Positions 6,976-13,465 are shown, counted from the first letter of the stretch. The stretch is 15,469 nt of DNA from an uncultured Oscillospiraceae bacterium (GCA_910583885.1 CAJUAC010000065.1:1-15469); one strand, 5' to 3'. Notes: a model not told the origin generated them from the letters alone. Program-made: numbers and translations.

Positions 6976-8532
6976 TCACAGCCCCCTTTCCACATGGTTG
7001 ACCAGCTCGTTCATTGTCCCGCACAGGTACAGCCGCCCATACCCCCACTGGGGGTTGGGATAGGAGAGGAAGGGGCTGCGCAGCGCCCCCTTGCACAAAA
7101 AAGCCTTCACCCGCTGGCCATAGAGGAACAGGTCGTTCCCACGCACAATCCCCCACTCCATCATCAGCGCCGCCGCCCCGGAGACAAAGGGGGCGGCCAT
7201 GCTGGTGCCGGTGAAGGCGTCGTAGCCGCCGCCGGCCTTGGCGGAGCGGACAGCCTCCGCCGGGGCCGCCAGATCCAGCAGCACCCGGCCTGCGCAGTCC
7301 TGGTCTCCCCGGCCGGAGAAGGGGCTGACTGTCTCCGTCTCCGGCCGGAAGCCCCCCACGGAGATGGGATAGAGGGCCGTGGCCGGCAGGGTGATGGTCA
7401 GATCCGGCTCCGGCTGGAGGAAGGCCGTGCGCTCGCTGACCTCCTCCACCGTGGGCAGCCATACATCGAAGCGGCCATCAGCCACCTTCTTCCCCCAGCA
7501 GCGCAGCCGCCACAGGCCGTCCATGGCCCCCGGGGGGCCCTCTATGGAGAACAGGGCCTCCTGGGAGGCGCTGTAGTGGGTAGGCACACCGTAGTCCACC
7601 GTCAGGCGTACCGCGCCGAAGCGGAAGGAGCGCTCCCCCTCTGTCAGCTGCCCCGTGGTCTGCCCGCTGGGGAGGACCAGCTCAAAGGCCGCATCGTCAG
7701 CAAAGTTCTTCCACAAGGAGAGGTAGATCTGCTCCCGCTGGGTGGAGACATTGAACTCCGCATCCACTGTGCCGCCCTCAACGAGCCGCCCCCGGAAGTG
7801 GTGGGCCCCGCTCCCCTCATTCCCGGCAGCGCAGACCACTACGCTCCGCCCCCGCTGGGCGGACTGGTCAATGTAGGACTCGAAGAGGGACTGCCCCTGG
7901 TGGGAGCCGCAGTTGGTGCCGTAGCTGAGGTTGATGACGCAGGGCATCCCCCGCTCCTCCGCCTGGTCCAGCAGGAATTTCACCGCCCGCATGATGTCCG
8001 TGGTCCGGGCGCTGGCCAGCTTCACCGCCGCGATGGACGCCCCCGGCGCCACGCCGCTGCGGCCTGCGGCAATGGCGGCCACGGCGGTGCCGTGGCCGGC
8101 CAGGTCGGAGGAGGGGGCCTGCCCGTTGGCGATCTCCTCCTGGGAGAACAGCGCCCCCTGGCGGAACCCGGCCGGCGGGGTCCCCTCCGCCGTCATGTCC
8201 CACAGGGACACCACCCGGCTGTTCCCCTCCTCATCCATGAATTCCGGGTGGTTCAGATCCAGGCCCGAGTCCACAATCCCGATGAGCACCCCCTCCCCTG
8301 TCAGCCCCAGCCCGTTTTTCCGCTGGACCGGCGGGATGCAGGCCGCCTCCATACTCCGGTCCGCCAGCCCGCACAGGGTCCGGGCCGGCTCATAAAATGT
8401 CACCTGCTGGTACTCCAGCAGCCGCCCCGCCTGCCCCTCCACCAGCTCCATAATGGCAAACTGGGCGTCCAGCAGCTCCGTGGGATAGCCCAGGGCGAGG
8501 ATATCCCCCGTATATTTGATGATGTACTCCAT
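6976..8532 (-). CDS. Csp-type subtilisin-like serine protease (first of the pair)
   Basis: A 518-residue S8 family peptidase paralogous to the next gene. Catalytic residues are Asp88 (GIVDSGLDLNHPEF), His147 (LAGHGTAVAA), Asn238 (CAAGNEGSGAHHF) and Ser444 (TGTSMAAPFVSGA). Residues 1-77 look like a short prodomain. A beta-rich insert lies at about 245-395, and YPNPQWGYG sits near the C-terminus. Start ATG 8532 follows AAGGAGG by 5 nt; in-frame ATGs further upstream would overlap the divergent gene. Length, insert and C-terminal motif fit the CspA/B/C-like group of Clostridia rather than secreted degradative subtilisins, and no signal peptide is present. It is first in a two-gene operon and divergent from the SleC-like gene, its likely substrate. 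Confidence 0.9.
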   Translation of the reverse strand: MEYIIKYTGDILALGYPTELLDAQFAIMELVEGQAGRLLEYQQVTFYEPARTLCGLADRSMEAACIPPVQRKNGLGLTGEGVLIGIVDSGLDLNHPEFMDEEGNSRVVSLWDMTAEGTPPAGFRQGALFSQEEIANGQAPSSDLAGHGTAVAAIAAGRSGVAPGASIAAVKLASARTTDIMRAVKFLLDQAEERGMPCVINLSYGTNCGSHQGQSLFESYIDQSAQRGRSVVVCAAGNEGSGAHHFRGRLVEGGTVDAEFNVSTQREQIYLSLWKNFADDAAFELVLPSGQTTGQLTEGERSFRFGAVRLTVDYGVPTHYSASQEALFSIEGPPGAMDGLWRLRCWGKKVADGRFDVWLPTVEEVSERTAFLQPEPDLTITLPATALYPISVGGFRPETETVSPFSGRGDQDCAGRVLLDLAAPAEAVRSAKAGGGYDAFTGTSMAAPFVSGAAALMMEWGIVRGNDLFLYGQRVKAFLCKGALRSPFLSYPNPQWGYGRLYLCGTMNELVNHVERGL

Positions 8533-8616
8533 ACTGCCCTCCTTTTTGCCGGCCCGGCCCGGTGCCCGCCGGACCAGGCCCGCATAGGATAGTATACGGA
8601 AAGGAGGACTGCCGAT
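8533..8616. promoter_or_regulatory. Divergent control region between the csp pair and the sleC-like gene
   Basis: These 84 bp carry the leaders of both transcripts, each with an AAGGAGG ribosome site. CATAGGATA (8583-8591, plus) resembles the CATA-type -10 element of mother-cell sigma factors (sigma-K form CATANNNTA; also 6 of 8 for sigma-E). On the minus strand TATACTAT (8596-8589) matches sigma-E's -10 at 6 of 8, with a TTCATATC upstream at slightly long spacing (17 bp). No convincing sigma-A -35/-10 pair is seen in either direction. The -35 evidence is weak, so the sporulation sigma assignment rests mostly on gene content. Confidence 0.35.
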
Positions 8617-9849
8617 ATGAATCCAACCTATGTAGACAAAGGCGAACTGCAAATTTTTGTCACCGAGGGGGAGAACCCCGTCCCTATACCGGAGGCCCGG
8701 GTGCGCATCAGCGACCCGTCCAGCGGCCAGATCGTGGCGGAGGTGTCCACCGACGCGTCAGGCCAGACCCCGTTCCTGGAGCTGCCCGCGCCGCCCATTG
8801 AGCTGTCAGTGACCGAAGGGGAGGTGGGGCGGCCCTACGCGGTCTACAACGTCACCATCTCCGCCGAGGGCCGCCAGACCCTCCACATCGGCGGCGCGGA
8901 GGTGCTGCCCACAGGACGCTCCATCCAGCGGGCCGCGCTCCTGCCGGAGGGGCCCGGGTTCAATGTGCGCAACCTGCTGCTGCCGCCCCACGCCCTCTGG
9001 GGGGAGCCATCCTCCCGGGAGCCGGAGGCGGAGGTCAAGCCCCTGCCCGCGCCGGAGGGGCTGGTGGTACTGCCGGAGCCGGTGATCCCGGAGTACATCG
9101 TGGTCCACGCCGGCCGTCCGGAGGACTCGTCCGCCCCCAACTACTGGGTCCGGTTCAAGGACTACGTCAAAAACGTGGCGTGCAGCGAGATCTACTCCAC
9201 CTGGAAGACCGAGGCCATCAAGGCCAACGTGCTGGCCATCATCTCCTTCACCCTCAACCGGGTGTATACCGAGTGGTACCGGGGGAAGGGATACGACTTC
9301 ACCGTCACCAACTCCACCGCCTTCGACCAGTCCTTCTCCTACGGCCGCACCATCTTTGAGGAGATCGGCGTGGTAGTGGACGATCTGTTCAGCACCTACA
9401 TCACCAAGGAGGGCATTGCACAGCCCCTGTTCACCCAGTACTGCGACGGGCGGCGGGTCCAGTGCGGCGGGCTGAGCCAGTGGGGATCCCAGGCCCTGGG
9501 GGAGCAGGGCTGGGATGCGGTGAGCATCCTGCGCAAATATTACGGCTCGGAGATCTACCTGAAAAGCGCAGAGAAGGTGGAGGGCGTGCCCATGTCCTAC
9601 GGCGGCCAGGTGCTGAGCCTGGGCAGCGAGGGGGAGGCGGTACGCACCATCCAGGAGCAGCTCAACTACATATCCGTCAAGTTCCCCGCCATCCCCAAAA
9701 TCCCGGCGGACGGGGTCTACGGCCCCGCCACCCAGGAGGCTGTGATGATCTTCCAGCAGGTCTTCCACCTGCCCCAGACCGGGAGCGTGGACTTCGCCTG
9801 CTGGTATGAGATTTCCAACGTCTTTGTGGCTGTGACGGAGATGGCCTGA
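8617..9849 (+). CDS. sleC: SleC-like spore cortex-lytic enzyme (SpoIID-like plus peptidoglycan-binding domain)
   Basis: SleC is the cortex hydrolase of Clostridia that is stored in the spore as a zymogen and activated by Csp proteases at germination. The 410-residue protein has an N-terminal beta-rich domain (about 8-110), a Pro/Glu-rich linker (111-157), a SpoIID/LytB-like lytic transglycosylase domain (158-318) with YVKNVACSEIYSTWKTEAIK, including the likely catalytic Glu191, and a C-terminal PG_binding_1 domain (330-402; LGSEGEAVRTIQEQLN, DGVYGPATQEAVMIFQ). Domain order and length match SleC (about 420 residues). No classical signal peptide is visible. Start ATG 8617 follows AAGGAGG by 9 nt. 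Divergence from two Csp-type protease genes strongly supports the assignment. A different SpoIID-domain hydrolase is the main alternative. Confidence 0.85.
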   Translation: MNPTYVDKGELQIFVTEGENPVPIPEARVRISDPSSGQIVAEVSTDASGQTPFLELPAPPIELSVTEGEVGRPYAVYNVTISAEGRQTLHIGGAEVLPTGRSIQRAALLPEGPGFNVRNLLLPPHALWGEPSSREPEAEVKPLPAPEGLVVLPEPVIPEYIVVHAGRPEDSSAPNYWVRFKDYVKNVACSEIYSTWKTEAIKANVLAIISFTLNRVYTEWYRGKGYDFTVTNSTAFDQSFSYGRTIFEEIGVVVDDLFSTYITKEGIAQPLFTQYCDGRRVQCGGLSQWGSQALGEQGWDAVSILRKYYGSEIYLKSAEKVEGVPMSYGGQVLSLGSEGEAVRTIQEQLNYISVKFPAIPKIPADGVYGPATQEAVMIFQQVFHLPQTGSVDFACWYEISNVFVAVTEMA

Positions 9850-9863
9850 CCCTGCCGGTCAGG
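9845..9863. terminator. Hairpin spanning both convergent stop codons
   Basis: CCTGACC (9845-9851) and GGTCAGG (9857-9863) form a 7-bp stem with a 5-nt loop. The TGA stops of the sleC-like gene (9847-9849) and of the calcium-loop gene (9861-9859, minus) lie at mirror positions in the two arms. There is no T-run on either side, so true intrinsic termination is doubtful, but it is the only structure between the two converging genes. Confidence 0.35.
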
Positions 9864-11097
9864 ATTTGAAATCGATGTGCTGGACGGTCCCGGCCTGGCC
9901 GCTCTCCTTGAGATAGAGGCCCGTGCGGCGGACCCGGGCGTCCACGCTGCTGCCGCCAGAGCTCAGGCCGTGTTCCGTGGACTGGCTGCCCAGGAAAATG
10001 GCCCCCACCCCCGCCTCTGCCAGGGAGAGGAGCTTGGGCGTACCGCTGCCCGCCCGCACCCACACCGACAGCTGGGAGAAGATGCTGTCATTCTCGTCGA
10101 TCCAGCCGTTGCCGTCCTGGTCGTACTGGGCCAGCTCGCCGAAGCCGTCGCCGGTGCGGGCGCCGAAGAGCTCGGAGCCGTCGTTGATGACGCCGTCCCC
10201 GTTTTTATCCAGGGCCAGGAAGCCGCTGCCTGCGCCCAGCCCGGCCAGCTCCTCCGCCTTCCCATCGCAGTTGAGGTCAAAATAGAAGCTCACATCGGAG
10301 AGGGAGGCCGCGTCGGTATCCAGGTTAATGACCAGCGGGTCGGTATAGATCTCCTCCTTGCCCGCCACCGCGCAGGCCGCGGCGAAGCTGCGGGACATCT
10401 CCATGCTGATGCCGAAGCTGATGGTGCGCCCGTCGGAGGTGACGACGCTGCCGGAGGAGGAGAAGGCGGTGTGCTCCTCCCCGGCCACAAAGCCGGACTG
10501 GATTACCTGCCGCGTCCAATGGCCGTTTACCGCGCCCTCCGTGCTGGGGCGCACTGCGCCTGCCTCCTGCCCGCCAAACAGTACCATGGCCTGCTGGTAA
10601 CGCATGGAGGCCATGGTGGCGCTGGCCCGGAAGGCAGCCCCGCCCATTTTCCCGGAGGCACCCGTATCCAGGCGGCGGTTGGAGAATTTTTTGCCTGTAC
10701 ACTGCTCCAGCAGCTCCAGCATTTTCCGGAGCATCTTAATTTTCGGGTCGTTTTCCACTTCGCTGGCGATATCGCCCAGCCAGTCCCCGTTGTCCGGGAC
10801 GGCAACGCCAGCAGGGCGGGATACCTGGGTTTCCGGGGCCTCCGGCTTGTTTTCGGCGTGCCCGCTGCTGCTCTCCACCTGGCCGGTGCGCTCAAGGCCG
10901 CCGGAGGAGGTGGTAAACACCGCCGCGCCAGCCGACAGCTCGGCCCTATCCGTCCGGATGGCGGACGATGTGACCCGGGCCTGCTCCAGCCTGCCGTCTG
11001 CGCCGTAGCCCCGGATTATGGACGTCTGGTTGATCTCCGCCTCCTCCTTGTAGCTCCGTGAGGAAGCCATGGAGATGGTGCTGCTGTCAATTCGCAT
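9859..11097 (-). CDS. EF-hand/calcium-loop protein of unknown function
   Basis: I recognise the sequence type but not a function. The 412-residue protein has a low-complexity Ser/Thr-rich N-terminus (1-100) with no signal peptide, a helical stretch (about 110-140), a middle region with FGISMEMSRSFAAA (228-241), and a C-terminal core with DPLVINLD (253-260) and three Asp-rich calcium-type loops: DLNCDGKAEE (274-283), DKNGDGVINDGSELFG (297-312) and DQDGNGWIDEND (326-337). A similar core occurs in RTX-like and other EF-hand proteins of many bacteria, usually as DxLVLDLDGDG followed by FDLDxDG and LDxNxDGxIxDGxELFG. The first loop has Cys where Gly or Asp is usual. ATG 11097 follows GGAGGG by 7 nt. 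It is convergent with the sleC-like gene and 9 bp from it, and probably forms its own transcript. Confidence 0.8.
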   Translation of the reverse strand: MRIDSSTISMASSRSYKEEAEINQTSIIRGYGADGRLEQARVTSSAIRTDRAELSAGAAVFTTSSGGLERTGQVESSSGHAENKPEAPETQVSRPAGVAVPDNGDWLGDIASEVENDPKIKMLRKMLELLEQCTGKKFSNRRLDTGASGKMGGAAFRASATMASMRYQQAMVLFGGQEAGAVRPSTEGAVNGHWTRQVIQSGFVAGEEHTAFSSSGSVVTSDGRTISFGISMEMSRSFAAACAVAGKEEIYTDPLVINLDTDAASLSDVSFYFDLNCDGKAEELAGLGAGSGFLALDKNGDGVINDGSELFGARTGDGFGELAQYDQDGNGWIDENDSIFSQLSVWVRAGSGTPKLLSLAEAGVGAIFLGSQSTEHGLSSGGSSVDARVRRTGLYLKESGQAGTVQHIDFKS

Positions 11098-11186
11098 AAA
11101 ATTGCCCTCCTCAATCGATAGATTTCTGTTTATTTATTCGACCAGCTTTCCCTGAAACGTAAGGCGGTTGGACAGATTTTCCAGAA

Positions 11187-11228
11187 ACGGCGCCCTCCAC
11201 CGGCTTCTTTCCCGGCAGGGGGCGCCGT
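11187..11228. repeat. Imperfect inverted repeat (cruciform-like)
   Basis: ACGGCGCCC (11187-11195) pairs perfectly with GGGCGCCGT (11220-11228). Inside, CCGG (11200-11203) can pair with CCGG (11212-11215) around a pyrimidine-rich loop. No T-run follows on either strand, so this is not a standard terminator. It may be a fold in the minus-strand leader, a protein-binding dyad or a dispersed repeat. Confidence 0.6.
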
Positions 11229-11286
11229 CCTGCCGCCTATTTTCCGCCGCGCCAGCCAAATCCCCTGTAAACAGGGCGTACAAGCA

Positions 11287-11315
11287 TTGCGTATGCGCCG
11301 CAAATATGGTATGCT
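11287..11315 (+). promoter_or_regulatory. Candidate extended -10 promoter of the HTH-tsaD operon
   Basis: TTGCGT (11287-11292) and TATGCT (11310-11315) are 17 bp apart, and TGG directly before the -10 gives an extended TGn motif. Matches are moderate (3 of 6 and 4 of 6). The start would be near 11322, leaving a leader of about 118 nt with a 6-bp dyad TCCACG/CGTGGA (11348-11362). Confidence 0.45.
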
Positions 11316-11439
11316 GTTGCTAAACCCAGATCAGGGGCTGGCAGGACTCCACGGCCCGTGGATTGCACTGCGGCCGTTTCCCGTGTAAGATAGGCCCTGC
11401 GGGAACAACCGCTATTCATCAACATTTGGAGGGAGCGGT

Positions 11440-12024
11440 ATGGACTGTGGTAAGGTAGGCGCGCTGATTTCGCAGCTGCGGAAGGAGCGCGGGCTGACCC
11501 AGCAGCAGCTGGCGGAGCGGCTTCTGGTCAGCAACAAGGCTGTCAGCAAATGGGAGTGCGGCATGGGATGCCCGGATGTCTCCCTGTTGGCCCAGCTGGC
11601 CGACGAGCTGGACGTCGAGCTGGCGGCACTGCTGTCCGGCCAGCTGCCCTCCGGCGCTGCGCCAGGAGGAAGTATGAAAAAAGCAACCTATTATGTCTGC
11701 CCCACCTGCGGGGGCATCGTGTTCTCCACCAGCGGGGCGGAGCTGAGCTGCTGCGGCAGGAAGCTCTCCCCCCTGGCTGCCCAGAAGGCGGAGGAGGGCG
11801 CGCGTTTAACAGTCGAACGGGTGGAGGACGAGTGGTTCGTCACCTCCAGCCACCCCATGGGCAAGGACCACCACATCGCCTTTGTTGCCTTTGCCCAGGG
11901 CGACCGTGTCCAACTGATCCGGCAGTACCCGGAATGGGATTTACAGGTGCGCATCCCCGCCAGGGGCCACGGGACCCTCTTGTGGTACTGCACCCAGCAC
12001 GGCCTCTTCTATCAGCTGCTGTAG
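11440..12024 (+). CDS. XRE-type HTH domain fused to a desulfoferrodoxin/superoxide reductase-like domain
   Basis: The 194-residue protein starts with an HTH_3 DNA-binding domain (about 6-62; LTQQQLAERLLVSNKAVSKWE). From about 84 it turns into a desulfoferrodoxin-like module: a Cys4 site CPTCGG...CCG (Cys87, Cys90, Cys104, Cys105), then HPMGKDHH (His138, His144) and CTQHGLF (Cys184, His187). These match three of the four histidines and the axial cysteine of the superoxide reductase iron site. The usual Glu-Lys-His before the HPM motif reads Glu-Gly-Ala (119-121), so one histidine is missing. This suggests a metal- or redox-responsive repressor, or a residual enzyme; the function is inference. 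Start 11440 has GGAGGG about 8 nt upstream. It is probably the first gene of an operon with tsaD (50-bp gap). Confidence 0.82.
   Translation: MDCGKVGALISQLRKERGLTQQQLAERLLVSNKAVSKWECGMGCPDVSLLAQLADELDVELAALLSGQLPSGAAPGGSMKKATYYVCPTCGGIVFSTSGAELSCCGRKLSPLAAQKAEEGARLTVERVEDEWFVTSSHPMGKDHHIAFVAFAQGDRVQLIRQYPEWDLQVRIPARGHGTLLWYCTQHGLFYQLL
11664..11676 (+). promoter_or_regulatory. Internal in-frame Shine-Dalgarno and ATG at the domain junction
   Basis: AGGAGG (11664-11669) lies 4 nt before an in-frame ATG (11674-11676, Met79), exactly between the HTH and the desulfoferrodoxin-like domain. Initiation here would give a free 116-residue iron-binding domain, close to the length of stand-alone superoxide reductases. 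It may be a working second start or the relic of a two-gene fusion. The spacing is short. Confidence 0.45.
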
Positions 12025-12074
12025 CTCCCCTGTATCCTGTTTTGATTGAAAGCCTGTAAGGAGGGCGCATATCC

Positions 12075-13076
12075 ATGAACATCCTAGCCTTTGAATCCTC
12101 CTGTGACGAGACCGCCGTAGCGGTGGTCCGGGATGGGCGGCATGTCCTCAGTGACGCGATCCTGTCTCAGGCGGACATGCATTCCATTTACGGCGGCGTT
12201 GTGCCGGAGATTGCCTCCCGGAAGCACATCGAATCCATTGCCGGGCTGACAGACAAGGCCCTGTCTGCCGCCGGCATCTCCAAGGGGGAGGTTGACGCGG
12301 TGGCCGTCACCTATGGGCCCGGCCTGATTGGCGCGCTGCTGGTAGGGGTGAACTTTGCCAAGTCGGCGGCCTACGCGCTGGGCAGGCCCTTGATCCCTGT
12401 TCACCATCTCCGGGGCCACATCGCGGCCAACTACATCGCCTTCCCGGAGCTGGAGCCGCCGTTCCTGGCGCTGTGTATCTCCGGGGGCAACTCCATGCTT
12501 GTCGATGTGCGGGGGTACACGGACATGTCCATCCTGGGGGCCACCCGGGACGATGCAGCCGGGGAGTGTTTTGACAAAATCGCCCGGGTGCTGGGGCTTC
12601 CCTACCCCGGCGGCCTGCCCATGCAGGAGCTGGCCGAGGGGGGTGACAGCACCAAATATCCCCTGCCCCGGGCAAAGGTGGCGGGAAATGACCTGGATAT
12701 GTCCTTCTCCGGCCTGAAAACGGCGGCGGTGAACCTGGTCCACAACGCCCAGCAGAAGGGGGAACCGCTGGACCGCGCCAGCCTGGCGGCATCGGTGGCG
12801 GCAGCTATCAGCGATGAGCTGGTGCCCCGCGCGATGGAGGCGGCCAGGCGGTGCGGCCACCACACCTTGGTTGCTGCCGGCGGCGTGGCCGCCAACAAGC
12901 GCATCCGGGGAGATCTGGAGCAGGCTTGCCGGGAACAGGGGCTCCGCCTGTATCTGCCGCCCCTGCGGCTGTGCGGGGACAACGGGGCCATGATCGGCAG
13001 CCAGGCCTACTACGAGTACTTGGCAGGAGCGCGGGCGGACATGAGCCTGAACGCCTACGCAAACCTGGAAATTTGA
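12075..13076 (+). CDS. tsaD: tRNA N6-adenosine threonylcarbamoyltransferase TsaD
   Basis: TsaD, with TsaB and TsaE, transfers the threonylcarbamoyl group from threonylcarbamoyl-AMP to A37 of ANN-decoding tRNAs. The 333-residue protein has the family length and signatures: FESSCDETAVAVV (6-18), GGVVPEIASR (40-49), GPGLIGALLVG (81-91), metal ligands in HHLRGH (His111, His115), DDAAGECFDKIARVLGLPYPGG (159-180), FSGLKTA (211-217) and CGDNGAMIG (Asp302). The motif usually SGGHT in bacteria is SGGNS here (Asn139). ATG 12075 follows AAGGAGG by 10 nt. It lies between the HTH fusion gene and the PH-domain gene, probably in one transcript. TsaB and TsaE are not in the window. Confidence 0.97.
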   Translation: MNILAFESSCDETAVAVVRDGRHVLSDAILSQADMHSIYGGVVPEIASRKHIESIAGLTDKALSAAGISKGEVDAVAVTYGPGLIGALLVGVNFAKSAAYALGRPLIPVHHLRGHIAANYIAFPELEPPFLALCISGGNSMLVDVRGYTDMSILGATRDDAAGECFDKIARVLGLPYPGGLPMQELAEGGDSTKYPLPRAKVAGNDLDMSFSGLKTAAVNLVHNAQQKGEPLDRASLAASVAAAISDELVPRAMEAARRCGHHTLVAAGGVAANKRIRGDLEQACREQGLRLYLPPLRLCGDNGAMIGSQAYYEYLAGARADMSLNAYANLEI

Positions 13077-13090
13077 CAGGAGGAGCGGCG

Positions 13091-13465
13091 ATGATTGACT
13101 TTGAAAACGCGGAATACCTGAAACTGCGGCCTGTGAAGGAGGACACCTTTGACGCGCTCATCCGCCCGATGTTCGTGGACGGCGAGGAGGTGATCCAGTG
13201 CTTCCAGACGGTGCGCGATGGTGTGGTATTTACCAACAAGCGCATTTTCGCCATCAACATCCAGGGCCTGACAGGGAAAAAGAAGGATTTCACCATCCTG
13301 CCCTACAGCCGGGTGCAGGCCTTCTCTGTGGAGACCGCCGGTGTACTGGATCTCGACAGCGAGCTGGACCTCTGGTACAGCGGCCTGGGGCGTGTCCGGT
13401 TTGAGTTTATTTCCAATGCCAACGTGGCCATGATCTGCCGGACCATCTCAGAACGGGTCCTGTAG
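13091..13465 (+). CDS. Bacterial PH-domain protein
   Basis: A 124-residue protein with no signal peptide or membrane segment. It looks like one bacterial pleckstrin-homology domain: alternating beta strands with VVFTNKRIFAINIQGLTGKKKDF (51-73), the FTNKRI strand being typical, followed by ILPYSRVQAFSVETAG and a C-terminal helix. Members of the bPH families are small cytosolic proteins whose role is largely unknown. ATG 13091 is preceded by AGGAGGAG, 14 bp after the tsaD stop, so the two genes are very likely co-transcribed. The ORF extends upstream in frame through tsaD, but that part is shadow. The operon ends at the hairpin that follows. Confidence 0.85.
   Translation: MIDFENAEYLKLRPVKEDTFDALIRPMFVDGEEVIQCFQTVRDGVVFTNKRIFAINIQGLTGKKKDFTILPYSRVQAFSVETAGVLDLDSELDLWYSGLGRVRFEFISNANVAMICRTISERVL

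Larger units (their letters stand above)
11098..11439. other. 342-bp divergent intergenic region
   Basis: This region separates the minus-strand calcium-loop gene from the plus-strand HTH operon. The part next to 11097 (11115-11145) is A/T-rich and probably holds the minus-strand promoter, though I cannot define boxes. It also contains a large inverted repeat (11187-11228), a plus-strand promoter candidate (11287-11315) and a small dyad in the predicted leader (11348-11362). A 62-codon minus-strand ORF here lacks a credible ribosome site and is not called. I recognise no known riboswitch in the roughly 120-nt leader. Confidence 0.5.

Noticed and set aside
6961..8592. 543-codon plus-strand frame opposite the first protease
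   Set aside because: Antisense shadow; the minus-strand frame has all S8 protease motifs and a perfect ribosome site.
9877..11061. 394-codon plus-strand frame opposite the calcium-loop gene
   Set aside because: The minus-strand frame has a ribosome site and recognisable Asp-rich loops; this one has neither.
11237..11425. 62-codon minus-strand ORF in the divergent intergenic region
   Set aside because: No ribosome site, no recognisable motif, and it lies over the predicted promoter and leader of the HTH operon.
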